A model generated the notes under the pieces. It was not told where the DNA came from. It saw only the letters and a program-made list of their open reading frames with translations, and did not search any database. 64,000 nucleotides of DNA from Bin55 sp965199895 (GTDB taxonomy: Bacteria > Pseudomonadota > Gammaproteobacteria > Pseudomonadales > Azotimanducaceae), in assembly GCA_965199895.1 (NCBI GenBank), contig CBDATJ010000015.1:124001-188000 (forward strand), in the 5' to 3' direction. This document shows, in pieces, positions 27,784 to 36,229 of the stretch. The position numbers and the translations under genes were made by a program. The stretch's first letter is position 1; each line of letters starts with the position of its first letter.

Positions 27784-27789
27784 TATAAT
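27784..27789 (+). promoter_or_regulatory. Candidate -10 element close to icd
   Basis: A perfect TATAAT lies 11 bases before the icd ATG. If used, transcription would start only a few bases before the start codon, giving an almost leaderless mRNA. No good -35 hexamer is seen at normal spacing, so confidence is low. Confidence 0.25.
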
Positions 27790-27800
27790 TCCCGTCATTT

Positions 27801-29069
27801 ATGCCGGGTACCACCTTGAATTTTCAGAACATAATGGTCCCCTCAGAGGGGGAAGTTATCCACTATTCCGACGGCTTATTGGTTGTCCCTGACACTCCAA
27901 TTATCCCCTTCATTGAGGGAGATGGAATAGGGATAGATATCACACCCGTGATGCGTAAAGTGGTAGATGCTGCAGTAAGCAAATCCTATGGTTCGGATAA
28001 GCGAATCGTGTGGATGGAAGTCTATGCAGGTGAAAAGTCACTGGAAGTCTACGGAGACAATCAGTGGTTGCCCGAAGAAACATCCGTTGCACTGAATCAC
28101 TTCAAAGTAGCCATCAAGGGCCCGATGACCACACCAGTGGGTGGTGGCATACGTTCACTGAATGTTGCACTGAGACAGATTTTGGATCTGTATGTGTGCT
28201 TGAGACCCATCCGCTGGTTTCCGGGAGTCCCGAGTCCAGTAGTGGCTCCCGAAAAGACTGACATGATCATTTTCCGTGAAAATACCGAAGATATTTATGC
28301 GGGAGTCGAATGGCAGGCTGATTCTGAAGGTGCAAAGCGACTCATCAAGTTCTTGCAGAACGAATTGGATGTCACCAAGATTCGATTCCCCGAAAATTGT
28401 GGGATTGGAGTGAAACCTGTCTCTGAAGAGGGTACCCAAAGACTCGCTCGCAAAGCTATCCAATACGCAATCAATGAAGATCGGGCTTCTGTGACCTTTG
28501 TCCACAAGGGCAACATCATGAAGTTCACCGAAGGTGCATTTAAGGACTGGGGTTATGAATTAGCAGTCAAAGAATTTGCTGGCAAACCCCTAGACGGTGG
28601 CCCTTGGCACCAGATTACCAACCCCAATACCGGCAATACCATCATCATTAAAGATGTGATTGCGGATGCAATGCTCCAACAAATCCTAATGCGTCCAGCC
28701 GATTACGATGTCATTGCCACGCTCAATCTCAACGGTGACTACTTGTCTGACGCACTTGCAGCGCAAGTGGGTGGAATTGGCATCGCACCGGGAGCAAATC
28801 TCGGTGATTCCGTTGCGGTATTTGAAGCAACTCACGGAACTGCACCCAAATATGCAGGTCAAAATAAGGTAAACCCAGGATCTTTGATTCTTTCAGCCGA
28901 AATGATGTTGCGATATCTAGACTGGCGAGAAGCAGCAGACGCAATCATCAAGGGTGTTGAAGGTGCAATCAAGAACAAGATTGTCACTTATGACTTCGCT
29001 CGATTGATGTCAGATGCGAACTTGGCTTCTTGTTCTGAATTTGGCGATGCAGTCATCCAACATATGTGA
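27801..29069 (+). CDS. icd: NADP-dependent isocitrate dehydrogenase
   Basis: TCA-cycle enzyme converting isocitrate to 2-oxoglutarate. The 422-aa protein (E. coli 416) has the substrate loop GGGIRSLNVALRQ with the regulatory serine, FRENTEDIYAGVEW, and NGDYLSDALAAQVGGIG. The coenzyme segment HGTAPKYAGQ carries the Lys-Tyr pair associated with NADP preference in E. coli. The start is ATG 27801. In many gammaproteobacteria icd is adjacent to clpS; here it precedes clpS in the same direction. Confidence 0.96.
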   Translation: MPGTTLNFQNIMVPSEGEVIHYSDGLLVVPDTPIIPFIEGDGIGIDITPVMRKVVDAAVSKSYGSDKRIVWMEVYAGEKSLEVYGDNQWLPEETSVALNHFKVAIKGPMTTPVGGGIRSLNVALRQILDLYVCLRPIRWFPGVPSPVVAPEKTDMIIFRENTEDIYAGVEWQADSEGAKRLIKFLQNELDVTKIRFPENCGIGVKPVSEEGTQRLARKAIQYAINEDRASVTFVHKGNIMKFTEGAFKDWGYELAVKEFAGKPLDGGPWHQITNPNTGNTIIIKDVIADAMLQQILMRPADYDVIATLNLNGDYLSDALAAQVGGIGIAPGANLGDSVAVFEATHGTAPKYAGQNKVNPGSLILSAEMMLRYLDWREAADAIIKGVEGAIKNKIVTYDFARLMSDANLASCSEFGDAVIQHM

Positions 29070-29084
29070 AATCGGGTGTTCCAC

Positions 29085-29111
29085 TTGTGGAGGAACGAAT
29101 CATGCTAGAAT
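29085..29111 (+). promoter_or_regulatory. Extended -10 promoter candidate for clpS-clpA
   Basis: TGCTAGAAT (29103-29111) is an extended -10 element with one mismatch from consensus; a weak TTGTGG at 29085-29090 may serve as a -35 box at 15-base spacing. The -10 overlaps a perfect inverted repeat, CTAGAA-TGGG-TTCTAG (29105-29120), that could be an operator. Confidence 0.35.
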
Positions 29112-29161
29112 GGGTTCTAGACTACAATCAGTCCTAGAGTACGAAAGACATAGCAACGAAA

Positions 29162-29542
29162 TTGCACAAATTGGCAATCGCTTCAACCGTTAAAGAGTCG
29201 ATTGACCCAGTTGCTGCACCAGTCGAGGAAGACGATCAGCATTTGGGTGATGTTCTTGTTGAGGAAGCAGAACCAAAGGTCAAACAACCATCGCTATATC
29301 GGGTCATCATTCTCAACGATGATTACACCCCAATGGAGTTTGTAGTACACGTTTTAGAGACATTTTTTGCCAAAGAATTTGAAGAAGCATATCGCATCAT
29401 GATGACCATTCATATGCTTGGACAAGGAACTGTGGGTATGTATCCTAAGGAGATTGCAGAAATGAAAGTTGAACAGGTGAATAATTACTCTCGTCAGCAC
29501 GATCATCCTTTGCTCACAACCATGGAAAAGACCAACAGTTAG
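29162..29542 (+). CDS. clpS: ClpA adaptor protein ClpS
   Basis: N-recognin that delivers N-degron substrates to ClpAP. The C-terminal core of this 126-aa protein matches the family: YRVIILNDDYTPMEFVVHVLE (hydrophobic pocket and DDYTPMEFV motif), a GQGTVGMYPKEIAE segment and HPLLTTMEK at the end. The N-terminal 40 residues are an acidic, probably disordered tail. The start is TTG 29162; other starts within the tail are possible. It lies three bases before clpA. Together with the Aat transferase (aat, in this window) it makes a complete N-degron pathway. Confidence 0.92.
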   Translation: MHKLAIASTVKESIDPVAAPVEEDDQHLGDVLVEEAEPKVKQPSLYRVIILNDDYTPMEFVVHVLETFFAKEFEEAYRIMMTIHMLGQGTVGMYPKEIAEMKVEQVNNYSRQHDHPLLTTMEKTNS

Positions 29543-29544
29543 TC

Positions 29545-31863
29545 ATGTTTACTCCAGATCTATTGATTTGCCTAGATCAGGCGTTTGAACGCGCTCGTGT
29601 CGGCCGGCACGAGTTTGTCACCGTTGAACACCTGTTGTTATCTTTGTTGGAAAACGAGGATGCCAAGGACGTTCTGATCAATGTAGCTGCAGACCTGGAT
29701 CAACTGCAGATGGATCTAGAAGGCTATCTTGAGAGGTTCATGCCCATCATTCCCGTAGGGATAAAACGAAAACCCGAACAATCCGGTGCATTTTCGAGGG
29801 TGATATCACGAGCCGTTTTCCATGCTCAAAGCACTCCCGATCAAAAGGTCGCTGTCCGAGGACGGGATATATTGGTTGCACTCTTTAATGAAACCGAGTG
29901 CCAAGCGGTCTATTACCTAGCTAAGCAAGACATCAAACGGGTGGATGTTGTTCAGTATGTTTCTCACGGCATTTCCAAGATCCCGAAGGTATTGGAAGAA
30001 GCGGGTGAGTCCGATTCTGAAAGAGGTCCCCCATCTAAAGATAAACCCAGTGCGCTCAGTTCATTTGCTACCAACCTGAATCTTGCGGCTAAAGAAGGCA
30101 AAATCGACCCACTTATTGGTCGTACCTACGAACTGGAAAGGGCCATTCAAATCCTCTGTCGTCGTCGCAAAAACAACCCATTATTAGTCGGTGAATCAGG
30201 TGTTGGAAAGACAGCTATTGCAGAAGGACTAGCTAAGAAAATCGTTGATGGAGATGTTCCGGACGTTGTTCATGAGTGCACAGTCTTTGCGTTGGATTTA
30301 GGAACACTGCTGGCTGGTACCAAGTATCGGGGTGATTTTGAAAAACGTTTCAAAGCAGTGCTCAAAGAACTCCAAGACACGCCAGGTTCCATCCTGTTCA
30401 TTGACGAAATCCACATGGTCATTGGAGCGGGCGCGGCATCCGGTGGAGTGATGGATGCTTCCAATCTTCTAAAACCCATTCTTGCTTCTGGTGAGATTCG
30501 TTGTATGGGTTCGACCACGTTTTCGGAGTATCGCGGAGTATTTGACAAAGATCGAGCGTTATCAAGACGATTCCAAAAGATCGACATCAAGGAACCGACA
30601 GTTACAGACACCTACAAGATTTTAAAAGGTCTCAAGAATAGATATGAAGACCACTACGGACTCAGATTTACGGATCCTGCGCTAAAAGCCGCTGCAGAAC
30701 TATCTGCTCGCTACATCAATGATCGATTTATGCCCGATAAAGCAATTGATGTGATTGATGAAGCGGGTGCTGCACAAAAATTAGTTTCCGAGAGTAAACG
30801 AAAGAAAACTATCGGTACGGTTGATGTCGAGCACGTGGTTGCTAAACTCGCTCGAATTCCTCCCAACCAAGTTTCGTTATCAGATAAAGAAACTCTCCAA
30901 GAAATGGATCAAAGACTTAAGGTCACAGTCTTTGGTCAAGATCAAGCCATTGACGTACTCACCTCTGCTATCCGTTTATCACGAGCAGGTCTCAAATCAG
31001 ACCAAAAACCAATCGGCTCATTCCTCTTTACTGGTCCCACCGGAGTAGGGAAGACTGAACTTTGCCGTCAGCTCGCCCTAGTGATGGGAATCGAACTTTT
31101 ACGGTTTGACATGTCTGAGTACATGGAACGACACACGGTATCGAGATTGATTGGTGCACCACCGGGGTATGTTGGCTTTGATCAAGGGGGTCAACTCACT
31201 GACGCAGTGACTAAGCACCCTCACAGTGTTGTTCTTTTAGACGAAATAGAAAAAGCACATCCAGAAGTCTTTAATTTACTGTTGCAGATTATGGATCACG
31301 GTACACTGACTGACAACAATGGTCGTAAAGCTGATTTCCGCAACGTTGTATTGGTCATGACAACCAACGCGGGTGCTCAAGAAGCTGCTCGTACCTCAAT
31401 TGGGTTTGAAGAACAAGATCATTCAACTGATGTCTTGGAGACGTTGAAGAAATTCTTCACTCCAGAGTTTAGAAATCGACTGGATGCCATCATTCAATTT
31501 AATGCACTACCTATGAAAGTGATTAAGTCGGTAGTCGACAAGTTCCTCACCGAGCTACAAGCTCAGCTGGATCAGAAAAAGGTAGAGTTGCGGGTTGATG
31601 ACAATGCTCGAAGCTGGATCGCGACTGAAGGCTATGACGAAAAGATGGGAGCACGACCCATGCAACGTCTCATACAGGAACAGATAAAACGTCCATTAGC
31701 AGAGATCATTCTTTTTGGAAATCTGTCTGATGGAGGAGGAATCGCTGAAGTGTCAGTCGATGAAGAAGACAAGCTATCGATTGCCACTACATCGAGAGAA
31801 ACGCTCAAGCAAATGCGTGATTCTGATAAAGATCAAGAACCTGTTGAAGAAACCGTAAGTTAG
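29545..31863 (+). CDS. clpA: ATP-dependent Clp protease ATPase subunit ClpA
   Basis: AAA+ unfoldase that feeds ClpP. The 772-aa protein (E. coli 758) has an N-terminal ClpS-binding domain, a first AAA domain with GESGVGKT and the LFIDEIH Walker B, and a second with GPTGVGKT and VLLDEIEKAHPEVF. The IGF-type loop for ClpP docking is probably TSIGFEEQ near residue 620. The C-terminal 30 residues are acidic and extend beyond the usual end. The stop overlaps the convergent infA stop by four bases. Confidence 0.96.
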   Translation: MFTPDLLICLDQAFERARVGRHEFVTVEHLLLSLLENEDAKDVLINVAADLDQLQMDLEGYLERFMPIIPVGIKRKPEQSGAFSRVISRAVFHAQSTPDQKVAVRGRDILVALFNETECQAVYYLAKQDIKRVDVVQYVSHGISKIPKVLEEAGESDSERGPPSKDKPSALSSFATNLNLAAKEGKIDPLIGRTYELERAIQILCRRRKNNPLLVGESGVGKTAIAEGLAKKIVDGDVPDVVHECTVFALDLGTLLAGTKYRGDFEKRFKAVLKELQDTPGSILFIDEIHMVIGAGAASGGVMDASNLLKPILASGEIRCMGSTTFSEYRGVFDKDRALSRRFQKIDIKEPTVTDTYKILKGLKNRYEDHYGLRFTDPALKAAAELSARYINDRFMPDKAIDVIDEAGAAQKLVSESKRKKTIGTVDVEHVVAKLARIPPNQVSLSDKETLQEMDQRLKVTVFGQDQAIDVLTSAIRLSRAGLKSDQKPIGSFLFTGPTGVGKTELCRQLALVMGIELLRFDMSEYMERHTVSRLIGAPPGYVGFDQGGQLTDAVTKHPHSVVLLDEIEKAHPEVFNLLLQIMDHGTLTDNNGRKADFRNVVLVMTTNAGAQEAARTSIGFEEQDHSTDVLETLKKFFTPEFRNRLDAIIQFNALPMKVIKSVVDKFLTELQAQLDQKKVELRVDDNARSWIATEGYDEKMGARPMQRLIQEQIKRPLAEIILFGNLSDGGGIAEVSVDEEDKLSIATTSRETLKQMRDSDKDQEPVEETVS

Positions 31864-32078
31864 CGTTCTCTGTAGGTAATGCGACCTTTGGTCAGGTCGT
31901 AGGGAGTAAGCTCTACTTTTACGCGGTCTCCGGTTGAGATACGGATGTAATTCTTGCGCATCTTTCCAGAGATGTGAGCTGTGATTTCGTGTCCGTTATC
32001 TAGTTGAACTTTGAATGTTGTACTGGGAAGAGTCTTGGTGACCACTCCTTCCATTTCAATTTGTTCTTCTTTTGGCAC
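31860..32078 (-). CDS. infA: Translation initiation factor IF-1
   Basis: OB-fold initiation factor that binds the ribosomal A site with IF-2 and IF-3. From GTG 32078 the protein is 72 aa, the same length as in E. coli, and contains ITAHISGKMRKNYIRI and the ending LTPYDLTKGRITYRER. This start has GGAG five bases upstream; a longer frame beginning at TTG 32105 adds nine non-conserved residues. It is convergent with clpA and shares four bases with its stop. In E. coli infA and clpA are also neighbours. Confidence 0.95.
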   Translation of the reverse strand: MPKEEQIEMEGVVTKTLPSTTFKVQLDNGHEITAHISGKMRKNYIRISTGDRVKVELTPYDLTKGRITYRER

Positions 32079-32105
32079 TAGAGCTCCGACATGCTGCACC
32101 ACCAA

Positions 32106-32359
32106 GTGTTCATAGGTGATGAGGGCATTTTAGACACAATAGCTTTTTTGACATCATTCTTTGGCCTCGAGTACATTTGAATATAGCAGTTGCTTAGCTA
32201 TTGCTGAGTCTCAGTCTAAGCCTAGAGCATACTGTGTGTGCGGGTTCGTCTTCAAACCCTGTGGTTGATTTCTTGACTCTCCCGAGTGTTTCTTCCGCAA
32301 CCTAGAGCAACTTAACCTCACCCTCAAATTTCCTAGGGTAGGTGCCTTTCTACCCACAA
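32106..32359. other. Gene-free stretch upstream of infA
   Basis: No convincing gene is present. The stretch holds the infA promoter region on the minus strand, but no clear hexamer pair was found. Short frames here have no recognisable content. Confidence 0.3.
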
Positions 32360-32640
32360 TCAGATGGTGACATTGACTGAGGAGTGCATCGATTCTGAAG
32401 TGCACCAATTAGGATAGAGACAAACGATTTCCCAATAAGCGTTGACATCAGTGTCTTTGGTTTCTGATTGTTGTTTTTCACCTTGCACGTTGTGTATGTT
32501 CACTACTAAAAAACCACCAGGCTTCAGAATAGCGGATGACATCAATGAAGTCCTGAATCAAAGGACACCAATTCTCGAGATAGAACTTGATCATAGGACT
32601 ATCGACATAGGGAGGAGACCAAGCTGAGATCGACTCACAT
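32360..32640 (-). pseudogene. Relic of a class I DNA/RNA methyltransferase, frame-broken
   Basis: Two different minus-strand frames carry consecutive pieces of an N4/N6 amino-methyltransferase. The first, around 32621-32540, reads AWSPPYVDSPMIKFYLENW and contains the catalytic SPPY motif. The second, from about 32545, reads AILKPGGFLVVNIHNV, the LKPGGxLVVNI strand that follows in this family. The switch of frame between them and the lack of an intact N-terminal SAM-binding motif upstream indicate a decayed gene. No restriction gene is adjacent. The original substrate cannot be told. The boundaries given are approximate. Confidence 0.5.
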
Positions 32641-32953
32641 TCCGTTCACTCACGCAAAATCACTCTGCTTACCTGAGATTGAGATGAATGTGTTGGAATC
32701 ACACCCTCGTGAAGTGCTCGGAAATGAAGCGGGTTCTAGTGGTATCGTCCAGAAGAACAGTGTTAGTCTAACGAATTCAGTCGGTTACTTGGCTGTTACT
32801 CTGTTGAAGTAGTGTTCGAGCAAAAACGAACCCAACTTACCACAAGATTTCATCATTACAAATTGGAGTTGGTTAGCTGCTAAACATTCACATCTATTCT
32901 CTTCATGGAAGATGAAGAGGATACCATCTATGAGGTTTTAATAAAGTTTGTGA
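32641..32953. other. Stretch between the methyltransferase relic and aat
   Basis: No intact gene is seen. On the minus strand it may contain the eroded N-terminal part of the methyltransferase relic, but I could not recognise conserved motifs in it. Confidence 0.3.
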
Positions 32954-33724
32954 TTAACTACGAATTGCTCTTGGAAGTGCTCGAAATTCTCTCACATTCC
33001 AATGTGGTTGTTCGTGTAGATTGATCGATACATTCTGGTTCTTAGCAACGAATCTCAAAAACCATTCCCTTGGCATATCCACCGCACCTAAACTTGCCAG
33101 ATGTGGGCTCATGATTTGACAGTCCAGAAGCTCGTATTTCCACACTAACATCAATCGACAGAGTCCCCACATCGCGATTTTTGAACCATTAGGTTGAAGG
33201 GAGAACATGGACTCTCCGTGGAAGTGTTGACCGATAGAAATTCCCCAGATTCCCCCAATTAAACTCCATTCGTCTTCCCAAACCTCCACAGAATGAGCAA
33301 ATCCTCGGCGATGGAGCTCGCAGTAGAGACTTCTAAATTCATGGGTAAGCCAAGTACCTCCGCCTGACATTCGCGTAATCGCACATTGAAGCACAACATC
33401 TGCGAATGCTTGATCAGTGGTAATGGTGATGTTGCGTTTTCGACACCACTTTTCAAGGCTACGCGAAATATGGAACTCATGGGGCCACAGGATTGCACGA
33501 GGGGACGGAGACCACCAAGTGACCAAGCCGTCCTCGGAACGACGGAACCAAGGAAAAACTCCTCTACAATAGCCATTTAAGACTTGAGCTACGTGAAGGT
33601 TTTCGGTTAATGCAACGTGGCTTCTAGTGGGTGCGTTTGTGGGCCAGCGGAATGAGTCTCCGTCGTTTAGGTACTGAACTGTGTAGCGTTGATCGATGGG
33701 TTCGACTAGCTGGCTATAGTTCAG
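32954..33724 (-). CDS. aat: Leucyl/phenylalanyl-tRNA-protein transferase, no ordinary start codon
   Basis: Adds Leu or Phe to N-terminal Lys or Arg, creating N-degrons for ClpS-ClpAP. Conserved motifs are clear: GYCRGVFPWF, WWSPSPRAILWP, GESMFS and the catalytic LLDCQ. The frame is open from 33724, just after an in-frame TAG, but has no ATG, GTG or TTG before TTG 33526. That TTG lies downstream of the conserved GVFPWF block, so it cannot be the natural start. CTG 33724 (256 aa) or ATC 33697 (247 aa) are candidates; E. coli Aat is 234 aa. The region matching the usual LLALGGDLSP reads VALTENLHVAQ. The frame's 5' end overlaps trxB. A sequencing error or recent start loss is also possible. Confidence 0.85.
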   Translation of the reverse strand: MNYSQLVEPIDQRYTVQYLNDGDSFRWPTNAPTRSHVALTENLHVAQVLNGYCRGVFPWFRRSEDGLVTWWSPSPRAILWPHEFHISRSLEKWCRKRNITITTDQAFADVVLQCAITRMSGGGTWLTHEFRSLYCELHRRGFAHSVEVWEDEWSLIGGIWGISIGQHFHGESMFSLQPNGSKIAMWGLCRLMLVWKYELLDCQIMSPHLASLGAVDMPREWFLRFVAKNQNVSINLHEQPHWNVREFRALPRAIRS

Positions 33725-34664
33725 CTAGATACTTTTCAGCATCAAGTGCAGCCATGCAACCAAATCCTGCAGAAGTGACAGCTTGTCGATAGACGTGATC
33801 AGAGACATCACCAGCTGCAAACACTCCGGGTACACTAGTTGAAGTTGCATTCCCTTCTAGTCCGCTTTCAGTGACGATGTAACCATCACGCATATGCAAC
33901 CAGTTTTCAAAGATCGTGGTATTGGGAGTGTGACCTATTGCAATGAATATGCCTTCCACCTCAATGTGTTGGACTTCACTGGATTTAGTGCTCTGTATCC
34001 GAATACCACTTGCACCCGCTTCATTTCCGAGCACTTCACTGAGGGTGTGATTCCAACACATCGTCACCTTACCTTCATCAACTAATTTGAAGAGTCTGTC
34101 TTGGAGGATTTTTTCTGCCCTTAGCGCATCTCGTCGATGGACAACGTAAACGTGTGATGCAATGTTGGACAGATAGAGAGCTTCTTCTACTGCAGTATTT
34201 CCACCTCCGATTACGGACACTTTTTGATCTTTGAAGAAGAAGCCATCGCAAGTTGCACATGCGCTGACACCTCTACCTAGATATTTTTGCTCACTCTCTA
34301 ATCCTAAGTATTTAGCAGACGCTCCGGTTGCGATGATGAGCGCTTTGCAGGTATAGGTTCCTTTATCTCCTTGAAGTGTTTTTGATCGTCCATTGAAATC
34401 AACTGCATTAATGTGATCATTGATTATCACAACACCGTATTTTTTCACGTGGTCTTGCATGCGAATCATTAAATCTGGACCTTGCAGACCACTGACATCT
34501 CCTGGCCAGTTGTCGACATCGGTCGTTGTGGTAAGTTGACCCCCCACTTCAATTCCAGTAATGATGACAGGGTTCAAGTTTGCACGAGCAGCATACAAGG
34601 CAGCGGTATATCCCGCAGGTCCTGAACCCAAAATGATGAGTGTGTGGTTTTGTTGTTCGTTCAC
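33714..34664 (-). CDS. trxB: Thioredoxin reductase
   Basis: FAD enzyme that reduces thioredoxin with NADPH. The 316-aa protein has the FAD motif LGSGPAGYTAALYAARA, the redox pair Cys136/Cys139 in ACATCDGFF, the NADPH motif GGGNTAVEEALYL, and the C-terminal GVFAAGDVSD. The start is GTG 34664. Its end overlaps the open aat frame. The trxB-ftsK-lolA-serS neighbourhood is conserved in several gammaproteobacteria, although here trxB runs opposite to ftsK. Confidence 0.96.
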   Translation of the reverse strand: MNEQQNHTLIILGSGPAGYTAALYAARANLNPVIITGIEVGGQLTTTTDVDNWPGDVSGLQGPDLMIRMQDHVKKYGVVIINDHINAVDFNGRSKTLQGDKGTYTCKALIIATGASAKYLGLESEQKYLGRGVSACATCDGFFFKDQKVSVIGGGNTAVEEALYLSNIASHVYVVHRRDALRAEKILQDRLFKLVDEGKVTMCWNHTLSEVLGNEAGASGIRIQSTKSSEVQHIEVEGIFIAIGHTPNTTIFENWLHMRDGYIVTESGLEGNATSTSVPGVFAAGDVSDHVYRQAVTSAGFGCMAALDAEKYLAEL

Positions 34665-34764
34665 AGGTGGTCGCTATTTCATTGGTAGTTCATTGGCTAA
34701 TGCTCAAAACGGGAGATCATAATCGTTTTTTTAAATGCATCAGCTTAGGATTCGGAAGGAGAGA

Positions 34765-35589
34765 TTACTCTTCATCAGTTTGACCAGGGTTGAGTACTCG
34801 TCCAAAGAAGCTTTTCAGTCTGCCCCAAGCATGCTTGGCAGGTTCTTGGTTAGTTTCCACGTCTCGCTCTACATACAACCAAAATCCGTGCTGAACTGCA
34901 TCGTAGATGTGAATGTCGTTCGGAATACCAGCATCTTTCAATGCTTGTGCGAATTCTTCCACAGTCTTCACGGGAATACCACGATCCTCAGCTGCAAACG
35001 TTCCGTGAAACTCGTGGTGAATGTGTTCCATTTGTTCTGGATCATAGAGTAGGCTACCATAGAAAATAGCTGTGCCTTCGTGATTATCTCCCCCCATTGC
35101 GAAGGTCAAGGCGACACCTCCACCAAAGCACCAACCAATAGTGGCAACAGTTCCGTTTGAATCTTCTCGTTCTTTCAGATACTTCACTGCAGCATTGAGG
35201 TTGGCTACCAGTTTTGCTTCATCTTCGCGAGCAGCCTGAACTAATGCAATGTTTTCATCCCGGCTCGATCCAATATTCCCTTCGTACAGGTCAGCAGCAA
35301 GTGCGATATATCCTTCGTTGGCAAGAGAGTCTGCTACTTGTTTCACTCGCTCGACCAACCCGTTCCATTCGTGAATAAGGATGATTGAACCAAATGGTCC
35401 ATCACCTTCTGGTATGGTGATATAACCTTTCGCACCCTCAAAGTACTCTATGGTTTCGCCTGAGGGAGGTTCTCCTTTCCCTTCAATGACTTCCAAGATA
35501 TTGGACTCGGGTTGAGCGAAAACCATGCTGGTGCACAGCAATATCGGTATAGAAATTGCAACAGCAATAATTGATTGAGGGTAGGACAT
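34765..35589 (-). CDS. Exported dienelactone hydrolase family protein
   Basis: Alpha/beta hydrolase of the dienelactone hydrolase family, 274 aa. The catalytic triad is visible: Cys154 in GWCFGGG, Asp202 in AAEDRGIP and His234 in VQHGFW. A signal peptide is predicted: MSYPQ followed by a hydrophobic stretch to about residue 25 (VFAQPE). The ATG at 35589 is preferred because GAGG lies seven bases upstream; a longer frame begins at TTG 35607. The physiological substrate is unknown; the family includes carboxymethylenebutenolidases, but no aromatic degradation genes are near. Confidence 0.85.
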   Translation of the reverse strand: MSYPQSIIAVAISIPILLCTSMVFAQPESNILEVIEGKGEPPSGETIEYFEGAKGYITIPEGDGPFGSIILIHEWNGLVERVKQVADSLANEGYIALAADLYEGNIGSSRDENIALVQAAREDEAKLVANLNAAVKYLKEREDSNGTVATIGWCFGGGVALTFAMGGDNHEGTAIFYGSLLYDPEQMEHIHHEFHGTFAAEDRGIPVKTVEEFAQALKDAGIPNDIHIYDAVQHGFWLYVERDVETNQEPAKHAWGRLKSFFGRVLNPGQTDEE

Positions 35590-35732
35590 CGGCAAACCTC
35601 GACGCAATTTAAGGACTTCAATACTGAGTAATTTTAGGCTGTCAGTCTAAACAAACTGAACCTATAGTCTTAATTAAACTACTCTCACGCAACAATACCC
35701 GAAATCATCCGACCGAACAATAGGAGGTTTTT

Positions 35733-36017
35733 GTGAAACCAATCAATGATCTAGTCAAAAATCCGACAGAATTTTGGATTACGTTTGTTCTAAGCATAGT
35801 CCTGATTCTGATCATCTTGTTGACGTTCACATTATCAATCGAAGTCTTTGTTACTTTCATTGAATATGATCCCAATCCCTGGATTTTCGCTTGGATTTGG
35901 ATTGTTTCGACGTTAACAGTTGCATTCGTGCTCTGTTTGCTCTACATACTAGCTTTGACCGCAATCAGACGTATTGTGTTTGGCAAACGACAAGAAAAAG
36001 AGACGAATGCCGAATAA
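35733..36017 (+). CDS. Small membrane protein with two transmembrane segments
   Basis: A 94-aa protein with hydrophobic segments near residues 14-38 and 48-72, and a short basic/acidic C-terminal tail. The start is GTG 35733 with a perfect AGGAGG (35722-35727) five bases upstream, which strongly supports expression. I do not recognise a family. It lies between the divergent exported hydrolase and ftsK and is probably transcribed alone, since a promoter for ftsK follows it. Confidence 0.7.
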   Translation: MKPINDLVKNPTEFWITFVLSIVLILIILLTFTLSIEVFVTFIEYDPNPWIFAWIWIVSTLTVAFVLCLLYILALTAIRRIVFGKRQEKETNAE

Positions 36018-36126
36018 CGACTAGAAAGCTGCACACAACTACAAAAATAGTAACCAGCTATTCGACTGAGTGAGACTACTCACGTTTCACTGCAACAAAG
36101 AGTACAAAATAGTTGAAATTTGTCAC

Positions 36127-36141
36127 ATTTTGTAACAAAAT
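36127..36141. repeat. Perfect palindrome upstream of ftsK promoter
   Basis: ATTTTGT-A-ACAAAAT has 7-base arms around one base. It lies 10 bases upstream of the proposed ftsK -35 box, a position suited to a regulator site. Confidence 0.35.
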
Positions 36142-36151
36142 CACAAAAAAG

Positions 36152-36181
36152 TTGCATTTCTTGCTCAAAATGTGATAAGAT
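36152..36181 (+). promoter_or_regulatory. Promoter candidate for ftsK
   Basis: TTGCAT (36152-36157) is followed after 18 bases by TAAGAT (36176-36181), which is preceded by a TG extended -10 dinucleotide at 36173-36174. The ftsK start lies about 48 bases downstream. Confidence 0.45.
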
Positions 36182-36229
36182 ACAGCTCTGCATCCACGGA
36201 AGGAAGCGAGACCCCCCATCTTCCAAAGC

